A program made the position numbers and the translations under genes. The notes below the pieces were generated by a model. The model saw only the letters and a list, made by a program, of their open reading frames with translations. It was not told the DNA's origin and searched no databases. Positions 1-6,376 of a DNA stretch of 37,846 nucleotides are shown here, piece by piece. Each line of letters opens with the position of its first letter. Position 1 is the first letter of the stretch. The DNA is from a bacterium UBP17_UBA6191. Its GTDB lineage: Bacteria > Muiribacteriota > UBA6191. The stretch is taken from positions 1 through 37,846 of the forward strand of contig DITF01000159.1 of the NCBI GenBank assembly GCA_002422125.1, read 5' to 3'.

Positions 1-1
1 T

Positions 2-25
2 TGATCTTCCTCAAATTTACACACA
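2..25 (+). repeat. IS terminal inverted repeat (orfB-side end)
   Basis: This 24-bp end starts TGATCTTCC and ends with TTTACACACA. It pairs with 1277-1300 on the other strand with 5 mismatches, the longest uninterrupted match being the TTTACACACA block. It defines the element end next to the orfB stop. Confidence 0.8.
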
Positions 26-39
26 CCTACCATACTAAT

Positions 40-942
40 CTAAGCCGCGATTTGCAGCACCTGCAACTGACCATTTTTTGCCAAAAACTGCCGAGGGCTT
101 AAATATCCCAATGAGGAATGCATTCTACTTCGATTATAAAAGCCCTCCATCCAGGAAAATATCTCAGATTTAGCCTGTTCTCGTGTGGCATAAACCTGTT
201 TCTGAATGCATTCCACTTCCAGAGAATGGAAAAAGCTCTCAGATACAGCATTGTCAAAGCAACAGGCTACCTTGCCCACACTGGCCCGAATGCCTGCTCT
301 CAATAACTGCCGTCGAGTTGCTTCTGCCGTGTATTGGCTACCTCGGTCTGAATGAAATATCAAGCCAAATCCAGCCCAGTCAATACGGCGGTGCCTCAGA
401 GCAATTTTTAGAGCCTTGGCTATAATAATCTGACTCATATCCGAGTGCATGCTCCAGCCAATGATTTCACGGTTGTATAAATCCATCACAATAGCCAGAT
501 ATAGCCAGCCCTCACGGGTTCTTATCTGCTTAATATCTGAGGCCCATACGCGGTTTATACTCTCAGGATTAAAATTGCGATTCACTAGATCTTTGGGCCT
601 TGCATCCTTCTTTCTGGCCCGGGTTGTGCCGTTCTTCTTTCTAAGGCCGGCAGTGCCTACAATTTCAGCCTGTTTAAGCAGTCTGCCCAATCGTGATTTG
701 CTGAGCACTAAGCCATTCCGTTCCAAAGAAATTCGGATTCTAGGCTCCCCGTAGGCACGCTGGGATTCTTCCCATACCTTAGTGGCAGCTTCAATGATTC
801 TTCTCTCTTGCTCATTGCCTTCTTCGCGCTTGGGTTTGGACCGAACCCAACTATTGTATCCATCCCTGGAAACTTGCATTACTCGGCAAGTAACTGTGAT
901 AGGCCATATCTTCCGATGGACAAAAATAAATTCAAACCTCAT
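40..942 (-). CDS. IS3-family transposase OrfB (DDE integrase)
   Basis: This is the catalytic half of an IS3-type transposase, 300 aa, about the family length. The N-terminal HTH_21-like segment contains 'RAYGEPRI'. The rve-type catalytic core follows with the DDE triad visible: D in 'WASDIKQI', D in 'FHSDRGSQY', and E in 'DNAVSESFFHSLEVE'. The C-terminal 'YNRSRMHSSLGYLSPRQF' motif is typical of IS3 integrases. The ATG at 942 overlaps the orfA stop by 4 nt and lies in the -1 frame relative to orfA, so the active protein is probably an OrfAB fusion made by frameshifting. No internal stop or frameshift was seen, so the gene looks intact. Confidence 0.95.
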   Translation of the reverse strand: MRFEFIFVHRKIWPITVTCRVMQVSRDGYNSWVRSKPKREEGNEQERRIIEAATKVWEESQRAYGEPRIRISLERNGLVLSKSRLGRLLKQAEIVGTAGLRKKNGTTRARKKDARPKDLVNRNFNPESINRVWASDIKQIRTREGWLYLAIVMDLYNREIIGWSMHSDMSQIIIAKALKIALRHRRIDWAGFGLIFHSDRGSQYTAEATRRQLLRAGIRASVGKVACCFDNAVSESFFHSLEVECIQKQVYATREQAKSEIFSWMEGFYNRSRMHSSLGYLSPRQFLAKNGQLQVLQIAA

Positions 943-1241
943 CGGCTTTCTTTTGCGAAGAAGGCTGTGGCCTTTTTTAAAATATCCCGCTCCATTTCAG
1001 CTAACTCGGCCTTCTTGGTCATGGCTTTCAATTCCCTTTTTAGCCGGTCTAACTCAGCGTTCATGTCGCCCCCACCCTCCAAAGCACGAGATTTCAGGAT
1101 CCATTGATTCAAAACAGCCCCGCTGATCCCAAGCTCCCTGGCCACCCTCACTACCACCGCACCTGGCTCCGTTGCTTTTTTTACCGCTTCATTCTTAAAC
1201 TCTTCCGAATAGACTTTTCGGTTTTTTACCCCTTTAGCCAT
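939..1241 (-). CDS. IS3-family transposase OrfA (HTH/leucine-zipper subunit)
   Basis: OrfA supplies DNA binding at the IS ends. The 100-aa protein begins 'MAKGVKNRKVYSEEFK', then has a helix-turn-helix region ('VARELGISGAVLNQW') and a leucine-rich coiled segment ('AELDRLKRELKAM') ending 'MERDILKKATAFFAKESR', the usual IS3 OrfA end. A Shine-Dalgarno AAAGGAG sits 7 nt before the ATG at 1241. The gene overlaps orfB by 4 nt. On its own it normally acts as a regulator of transposition; fused to OrfB it gives the full transposase. Confidence 0.93.
   Translation of the reverse strand: MAKGVKNRKVYSEEFKNEAVKKATEPGAVVVRVARELGISGAVLNQWILKSRALEGGGDMNAELDRLKRELKAMTKKAELAEMERDILKKATAFFAKESR
972..978 (-). 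other. Programmed -1 frameshift site (A AAA AAG) of the IS3 transposase
   Basis: On the minus strand the orfA codons TTA-AAA-AAG form the heptamer A AAA AAG in the correct phase for tandem slippage. A -1 shift here continues as K-K-G-H-S-L-L-R and runs without a stop into OrfB ('RKPMRFEF'). This is the classic IS3-family slippery motif, about 30 nt before the orfA stop. Confidence 0.75.
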
Positions 1242-1251
1242 AACAACTCCT

Positions 1252-3249
1252 TTAATTCACTACAATGTTAAAACACTGTGTGTAAAAATGGGGAGGTTCA
1301 ACTTTATGCCCATCATATGTCTCTTTAATCCAAGTCCTTTCCTGATCACTCGGAGCAAGATTCGGGGTACGACAGACTAAAATTGTCAATCTACCATACA
1401 GTCCAGTCGCGTATTCCAAACACTGCCTAAAATCTTCCCGTTTCAACTTGTTATAATTTTTTATCTCAAAGACGACCTGTCTACACCCGTAGTCATCCTT
1501 AATTCTCTTAAAAAATGTTGATCGCTCAGTGTTTGTGACCACAATATCCCGTTGAGTCACCAAGTCGTGATTTTCTCTCCAACTTGGATTGCTCATAGTT
1601 CCCGCGAACAAAACCTTTATTGTTCTCATGCCCCAGTCTTCAAAGTCTCTACTACCATCGCGCCCAATTGCAATCTCGGGGAACTCATTCACCAACTCAC
1701 CAATCTGTTTCTTGCGAGTAATGTTGGGAAAATCATCCTTCTGAACACTATAGTCATCGTAGATCGAATTCAAAAGACTTCCATCTTCGTGTTCAACCAT
1801 TGATACATCCAATGCACTGTGATAGCACGGATGGATGTAAACTTTAGTGTCCTGCTTAAACACCTCTTTATTTGAATCAGAGCCATCGTGACAAAACACC
1901 ACTTGGGATGCACCATTTACATATCCCAAAAATCCAACGCTATACAAACACTGAAAACCCTGTTCTGGCGACTCCATTAATGCGAAGTCGCTGGCTTCCC
2001 GGGTACTAAAATCAGAGATGCTAACCCCCTGCCTGATAACCTCCAATGCATCCTGGTAAGTCATTGGAACAGTGCATTTTCTAAACATCTCAGTATAGCC
2101 TCGTAACCCTATAAATACCTTATGATATTCGGTTATAAGGTCGGTAAGCCTGGAGTTAGCAATTTCCCTTGCAGATGATTCGATGTCTTGCAAAATTAAA
2201 TCTTCTCTACCAGCCTTATTCGCAACTATCAAAGCACCATTTATTAGAACAAGCAAATCTCTAGGCCTAAACAATGTGTACTTAAGACACAACCTGAATC
2301 CATCACGATCTCTTAAGTTAGGGTCGCGAACTAATCTGGACCAGATTTTATTGTTGTTTTCAAAATTCAAGGAACGCTGTTTTGCAATCCGTATACAGAT
2401 AAAGCGATACAAGGAATCCTCATCCCAATTTAACCTCAGAGCCGATGGCACCACATTTTTCGTAAAGTCGCCATCAAACTCTCTCATGGCTCTGTACATA
2501 TTGTCCCTGATAAACAAAACACAATGGATGTTTGAACCCTTGGATTTTAGTTCAACAGCACAACCGCCCAATCCAGAAGACATAGTGGTTGCAACCCGAT
2601 CTGGCTCCCAGCCCTCATCCAGTCCATCGACAAATAAATAGCCTTTCAATGCGGCGAATTGAAAAGCTTTGCTGACAGCCGAAACTAGTTTACTGACATT
2701 AAATTTACCTGCCAGATAATGAGGGGCACTAAGAATGTCCGATGAGTTGCTGGCATACGCATCTTCAATAAGTTTAAGAAACAGTTCTACAGCTTCAAGT
2801 TTCAAATATTCCTGAAAATCGCCTGCCACTCGAGTAACACTATCCTCGTATCGAGGGGAGGAGAACCGCCTATCCGCCTTCATCAACCTCAAAAATTGAA
2901 CTAAAATTGTCACTTTCCAACAGATTTTTGAGACAGTGGCACAAATGCTATAGTTATCTTGAGTGACAACATTCACATACTTCCCAAGAATCGAACGATA
3001 CTTCTGGGATTGGAGATCCTCAGGAATTATCTGAACTACAATTGCTTGCTTGACTTGCTTTTCAAAAAATTGTGCGGCTTTAATAAACAAAGCCGACTTT
3101 CCTGTACCCCTGCGACCGGCCACAAACAAAAAGTCATCAGACCTTGTCAAATACTGATACTCTTGTGACTCGTAAAACACCTCAGAAAGAAAATCAACTT
3201 CTGCCTCAGCTGCGACCTTACCTAAGCCAAATGATTTACTTCCGCCCAT
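1252..3249 (-). CDS. P-loop ATPase with C-terminal PD-(D/E)XK-like nuclease domain, 3' end replaced by an IS (truncated)
   Basis: This is a 665-aa predicted protein. The N-terminal NTPase has a Walker A 'GRRGTGKSAL' at about residues 45-54, a Walker B 'YLFVDGLDE' at 204-212, and 'FRPRDLLVLIN' near 328-337, a sensor-like motif I associate with the Sll1717/KAP-like P-loop ATPases. The C-terminal part has a restriction-enzyme-like core: D568 in 'QRDIVV' followed by E595-x-K597 in 'VVFEIKNY', then a helix with 'CLEYATGLY'. Residues from E651 on, and the stop, are encoded by the inverted repeat of the inserted IS, so the native C-terminus is lost. The start is the ATG at 3249, 17 nt after the TPR gene stop. 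Proteins with this design are often single-gene phage-defence or DNA-sensing effectors. The defence role is inference; the domains are fairly clear. Confidence 0.75.
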   Translation of the reverse strand: MGGSKSFGLGKVAAEAEVDFLSEVFYESQEYQYLTRSDDFLFVAGRRGTGKSALFIKAAQFFEKQVKQAIVVQIIPEDLQSQKYRSILGKYVNVVTQDNYSICATVSKICWKVTILVQFLRLMKADRRFSSPRYEDSVTRVAGDFQEYLKLEAVELFLKLIEDAYASNSSDILSAPHYLAGKFNVSKLVSAVSKAFQFAALKGYLFVDGLDEGWEPDRVATTMSSGLGGCAVELKSKGSNIHCVLFIRDNMYRAMREFDGDFTKNVVPSALRLNWDEDSLYRFICIRIAKQRSLNFENNNKIWSRLVRDPNLRDRDGFRLCLKYTLFRPRDLLVLINGALIVANKAGREDLILQDIESSAREIANSRLTDLITEYHKVFIGLRGYTEMFRKCTVPMTYQDALEVIRQGVSISDFSTREASDFALMESPEQGFQCLYSVGFLGYVNGASQVVFCHDGSDSNKEVFKQDTKVYIHPCYHSALDVSMVEHEDGSLLNSIYDDYSVQKDDFPNITRKKQIGELVNEFPEIAIGRDGSRDFEDWGMRTIKVLFAGTMSNPSWRENHDLVTQRDIVVTNTERSTFFKRIKDDYGCRQVVFEIKNYNKLKREDFRQCLEYATGLYGRLTILVCRTPNLAPSDQERTWIKETYDGHKVEPPHFYTQCFNIVVN
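1277..1300 (-). repeat. IS terminal inverted repeat (orfA-side end)
   Basis: Read on the minus strand it starts TGAACCTCCCC and ends with TTTACACACA, matching 2-25 at 19 of 24 positions. It lies inside the reading frame of the ATPase gene, so the IS contributes that protein's last 15 whole codons and its stop. Confidence 0.8.
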
Positions 3250-3266
3250 AACTAGCTGTAACTACC

Positions 3267-4583
3267 TCAAAAAATCATCTGATGCAATCGTCGAATGACC
3301 TTCTCATCATCTTCGGAAGCCTTTAATGCTCGCTTGTAAGGGGCAATATAATCCTCGATGATTTGGGCTCGATTCTGGATCAATTGATTGTACTCCCGCT
3401 GTGCTCTCTCAAGCTTTTCCATGTAAGGGCTAATTTCTTCCTCGATAAATCGGATGCGATTGTTCATCAAATCCTGTAAACGATATTCCGCATTTCTGAG
3501 GCGTTTTTGGGCATAAGTGAGCTGTTCTGGAGTAGTTGCCTGATTTTTCTGAACATCATCTAGATGTAAACGGGCCTCACTTAACTCTCGTCGAGAACGA
3601 TCAAGGGCATACTCATAGTCCCTCATGGCCTGCATTTCTGCATCTCGCAATCTGTCCTTCTCACGGCTGATTTTTTGCTCTGCCTGCCTAAGCAAATATT
3701 CGAAATGCTCAAAAGCCTCGCCGCGTTTTTCCTCAAGCGTGTTACGAGCCTCATCTACCTTATTTAAATACCACTGCACAATCTGCATGGAGATACTTTG
3801 GGCATCTTGACCAGAAGCTCGCAGATTGACCGCCCTTCTGTAATCAAGAGCCGCAACCTCGGAACTTTCGGTAAAATAGGCTAAAGCCTTATTTAGGTAA
3901 ACATCCGAAAGACGGGTAGAAAAACCCGGAAAATCACTGTCACGGCTGGCATATTCATAACGATCCATCAACTCAAGAGCCTTAAGCTCAGCCGCATTTT
4001 TATTGTAAGGTTCCAAAATACGGAACAACCAGGTGATTGCGTCCTTATTCTGGGTAGCCTCCCAGTAACATTCCACCACATACAAAAAATTGGCATCTGT
4101 CTTTTGCATCTTCAAATACCAGACAATGGCCTCACTAAAATCCTTTAACTTCTGGTAGCAGGTGGCGATCCGAAGCAGAACCTTGTCATCTTTCTGAACT
4201 ACCTTTTTATAAAATTCAATGGCTTTGGCAAACTCTCCCTTGTTTTCAAAGGACAGACCTACATTAAACACTTCCTGCTGTAAAGAACCCTCTGAGGCTT
4301 TCATTCCGGCAAATTCCCTTTTGATGGATTGCTCTGTCTCCATTAAAAGAGCCTCCAAAGCCTTTTTCTCAGTCGAGGCAAAAAGACCGTTCAGCCAACC
4401 AAGAATGCCGCGAAATTTCCAGTTCTCGACAATAGCTTTATCCTGTTTTAACTCGGCCTCCAAAAGCCTTTTCTCTTGAGCTATCAGCTTTTGTTCCAGC
4501 TCCACAATCCCATCTACCTCAGACGAAAATCCGGGGGCAACACTAAGAGTCGCTGTGACAGCAAATGCCATAATACGCTTCAT
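3267..4583 (-). CDS. Exported TPR and coiled-coil protein
   Basis: A hydrophobic Sec signal ('MAFAVTATLSVAPGFS') starts the 438-aa protein. TPR-like helices follow at about residues 105-260 ('FNVGLSFENKGEFAKAIEFY', 'ATCYQKLKDFSEAIVWYLK'). From about 285 to the end the chain is charged and heptad-rich, a probable long coiled coil. Within it is a 29-residue direct repeat: 'NRIRFIEEEISPYM' recurs as 'NRAQIIEDYIAPYK'. The ATG at 4583 is 1 nt after the upstream stop and has an AAGGGGAG Shine-Dalgarno, so it is translationally coupled to the 338-aa gene. No enzyme motif is visible. It is probably a periplasmic scaffold or assembly protein; the specific role is unknown. Confidence 0.7.
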   Translation of the reverse strand: MKRIMAFAVTATLSVAPGFSSEVDGIVELEQKLIAQEKRLLEAELKQDKAIVENWKFRGILGWLNGLFASTEKKALEALLMETEQSIKREFAGMKASEGSLQQEVFNVGLSFENKGEFAKAIEFYKKVVQKDDKVLLRIATCYQKLKDFSEAIVWYLKMQKTDANFLYVVECYWEATQNKDAITWLFRILEPYNKNAAELKALELMDRYEYASRDSDFPGFSTRLSDVYLNKALAYFTESSEVAALDYRRAVNLRASGQDAQSISMQIVQWYLNKVDEARNTLEEKRGEAFEHFEYLLRQAEQKISREKDRLRDAEMQAMRDYEYALDRSRRELSEARLHLDDVQKNQATTPEQLTYAQKRLRNAEYRLQDLMNNRIRFIEEEISPYMEKLERAQREYNQLIQNRAQIIEDYIAPYKRALKASEDDEKVIRRLHQMIF

Positions 4584-4584
4584 A

Positions 4585-5601
4585 TCAGTTTCTCCCCTTT
4601 AGAACCAAATCCCCATATTTCTTTTCCGAAAAGTAGATGGCCTGTGACCTCTTGGCACCGGCGGCCTTGAACCAAAACTTAGCTCTGGCGTTTTTTAGTA
4701 CCAATGTCCGTTCTCCAGCAATTTCTTTAATTGGCCCAATTTCAACCAGACTTGCCAGATTGTTGTCCTGAATATACTGAAGAGGATTATTTTCAATCAT
4801 GGCTTGAAGGTATGACAGACTTTGTTTTTCCTGATTGCCACCAGTACCAACAATGGAAACCACCAGTTCCTTGCCAGTAAACCAGCCACCGGTCTTTAAC
4901 TCCACATCCACTTCGAGTTCGGGTGCAACTTCTCCACCGTAATGGGCAACCACAGGCTCAATCACATAGTCTTTGCACTGAACCAAATAATTATGCGCCT
5001 CTTCCTTTTCATCCCAATGAAAACTGGATAAAACATCACATTCATGGCGCGAAAAAATAGCTTCCAGATGTTTTTTACGGTCGTCCCATTTTTTGCTCTG
5101 AGCGTAGATAACTGCCTGAACGGACTTCACATCCACAGTCATAAAATCTTCTGGGCGCAAAAATTCTGTCAACTCAACTGGTCGTATGGAATCCACTACC
5201 TGCTTAACCGAGTTGCGATCCACACCATGCCCCACCAGTCCAAGGTACAAGGCTCGGCGCTTTAACTGCTCCCGCAACAAATTGGCGGTATACTGATCGC
5301 CCACACTGCCCGAGGCAAACTGATCTGCTATTTGCATGGCGGCTTTGAGGTGATCGGAGTTTTCTACAGTAGAAACAACACCAAACAACCGAGCCCTTGA
5401 TTCTGACTGCCCTCTCACATTTTGAAGGACCGATTTGGAGTCATAAAGCTGATCCGCAATAGCCGCTTTGGTGCCAGCCTCCAAAATAACATTGGACTGA
5501 TTGTGCATTGCCTCACGAAGTGCTTCGGTATCCAGAGAAAACACTAGTCCCTGAACTGTAACAGCCACTATCGTCAGACCAACTATGGTCTTGTGAATCA
5601 T
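4585..5601 (-). CDS. Exported protein of unknown function
   Basis: I do not recognise this 338-aa protein. It begins with a signal peptide ('MIHKTIVGLTIVAVTVQGLVFS'), so it is probably periplasmic or secreted. The first half is mostly helical by composition. A middle part carries three cysteines (in 'RHECDVL' and 'VQCKDYV'), and the last third looks beta-rich ('GGWFTGKELVVSIVGTGG'). The start ATG at 5601 has a good AAAGGAG Shine-Dalgarno 6 nt upstream and a sigma70-like promoter at 5646-5675. It is the first gene of an operon with the TPR/coiled-coil gene (1-nt gap), so the two products probably work together in the envelope. Confidence 0.65.
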   Translation of the reverse strand: MIHKTIVGLTIVAVTVQGLVFSLDTEALREAMHNQSNVILEAGTKAAIADQLYDSKSVLQNVRGQSESRARLFGVVSTVENSDHLKAAMQIADQFASGSVGDQYTANLLREQLKRRALYLGLVGHGVDRNSVKQVVDSIRPVELTEFLRPEDFMTVDVKSVQAVIYAQSKKWDDRKKHLEAIFSRHECDVLSSFHWDEKEEAHNYLVQCKDYVIEPVVAHYGGEVAPELEVDVELKTGGWFTGKELVVSIVGTGGNQEKQSLSYLQAMIENNPLQYIQDNNLASLVEIGPIKEIAGERTLVLKNARAKFWFKAAGAKRSQAIYFSEKKYGDLVLKGRN

Positions 5602-5645
5602 ACGAAACTCCTTTAATTTGCCCAGAAAAACAATTCTAAGGATAT

Positions 5646-5675
5646 TTTATAAATTGTAAAGGCCATTAGTTCCAA
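5646..5675 (-). promoter_or_regulatory. Sigma70-like promoter for the 5601-3267 operon
   Basis: On the minus strand there is a -35 TTGGAA (5675-5670) and a -10 TATAAA (5651-5646) with an 18-bp spacer (TTATAA with 17 bp is an alternative). It lies about 45 nt before the ATG at 5601, in the region between divergent operons. Confidence 0.5.
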
Positions 5676-5825
5676 TGAAAAACTTCTAGTCAGAACTAGC
5701 TAAAAACTATCCAGAGCCTAACAGGTGTATTAACCATCATTTAGCTCTGTATCTGGCGAAGCAAAATCTAGTATTGTTTAGACAACAAAAATTTTCAACA
5801 AAACAAAAATAGTCCGATTTGCCTA

Positions 5826-5854
5826 TTGACTGCTGATCGGCGTACCCCTAACAT
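5826..5854 (+). promoter_or_regulatory. Sigma70-like promoter for the YfiR-receptor-kinase operon
   Basis: -35 TTGACT (5826-5831), 17-bp spacer, -10 TAACAT (5849-5854). The predicted +1 is near 5861, 25 nt before the ATG at 5886. The TTG that could be taken as an upstream start codon is the -35 box itself, which supports the downstream start. Confidence 0.6.
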
Positions 5855-5885
5855 GCTGACACCAAAGAGTGAACAAGGAAAAATT

Positions 5886-6374
5886 ATGAATTGGTTGAAA
5901 ATTTGCGTACTGGCCTTAAGCCTAACGCTATCACATGCAGACCTGCCTTTGGCAGATCAGGCGAAATTGATCGGCTCCCTGATTGCCTCCAGTGGTCTTA
6001 ATCTTGACAAAGTTGTAATTGGTATCCATGGCGGCGATGGAAATAAACGAACCGAGCTGAGAAACGCGCTTGTGAACCTGAAACAGCTTAAAGTTGGACC
6101 AAAAGTACTTCCAGTAGAGGTTCGACTCCTGGAAAGTAATGAAATTCCCGCCGACTGTAATGTTTTGTATGTGTTTTCCCAGATTGACTTACCTCAGGAA
6201 CGCTCCATTTTATCTTTCACCGACAACCGCCAGTTGGTGGAGTCCGGTGTGCTTGCTGGCTTGACTAGAGAGGGTGTACAACCCAAAATTTTCATGAATA
6301 TGGAGACCCTGAAATTACTGGGATTAAAATATCCTGCCAACTTGTTGAAAATGGTTACCTTGGTGAGGAATTAA
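5886..6374 (+). CDS. YfiR/DUF4154-like periplasmic protein
   Basis: This is a 162-aa exported protein with signal peptide 'MNWLKICVLALSLTLSHA'. The tail resembles the YfiR (DUF4154) family: 'ILSFTDNRQLVESGVLAGL' fits the 'vsd...f...GG.i' block, and the end 'FMNMETLKLLGLKYPANLLKMVTLV' fits the 'INL..A...GL.iss.LL.lA..V' block. YfiR proteins are periplasmic and often control a membrane diguanylate cyclase or kinase encoded nearby. Here the partners would be the TonB-dependent receptor (2 nt downstream) and the CheA-like sensor. The start is ATG 5886, with AAGGAA 5 nt upstream and a promoter just before it; longer in-frame starts would lie inside the promoter. A redox-active cysteine pair, as in some YfiRs, is not seen. 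Confidence 0.75.
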   Translation: MNWLKICVLALSLTLSHADLPLADQAKLIGSLIASSGLNLDKVVIGIHGGDGNKRTELRNALVNLKQLKVGPKVLPVEVRLLESNEIPADCNVLYVFSQIDLPQERSILSFTDNRQLVESGVLAGLTREGVQPKIFMNMETLKLLGLKYPANLLKMVTLVRN

Positions 6375-6376
6375 GC

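Larger units (their letters stand above)
2..1300 (-). mobile_element. IS3-family insertion sequence, complete, about 1.3 kb
   Basis: Two overlapping reading frames (orfA 939-1241, orfB 40-942) lie between imperfect terminal inverted repeats. The repeat starts TGATCTTCCTCAAATTTACA on the plus strand at 2 and TGAACCTCCCCATTTTTACA on the minus strand from 1300; 19 of the first 24 positions match and both begin with TG, as is usual for IS3. The right end lies inside the reading frame of the neighbouring ATPase gene (1252-3249). Base 1 (t) agrees with the last base of a possible 3-bp target duplication 'act' (1301-1303), but the other two left-flank bases are outside the window. Confidence 0.85.

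Noticed and set aside
449..754. Plus-strand open frame of 101 codons inside the transposase gene
   Set aside because: Antisense shadow of orfB, low-complexity and without a ribosome site or family likeness.
5826..5885. TTG start at 5826 that would extend the YfiR-like protein by 20 residues
   Set aside because: The TTG is the -35 box of a good promoter whose -10 is at 5849-5854, and ATG 5886 has a ribosome site and starts a signal peptide.
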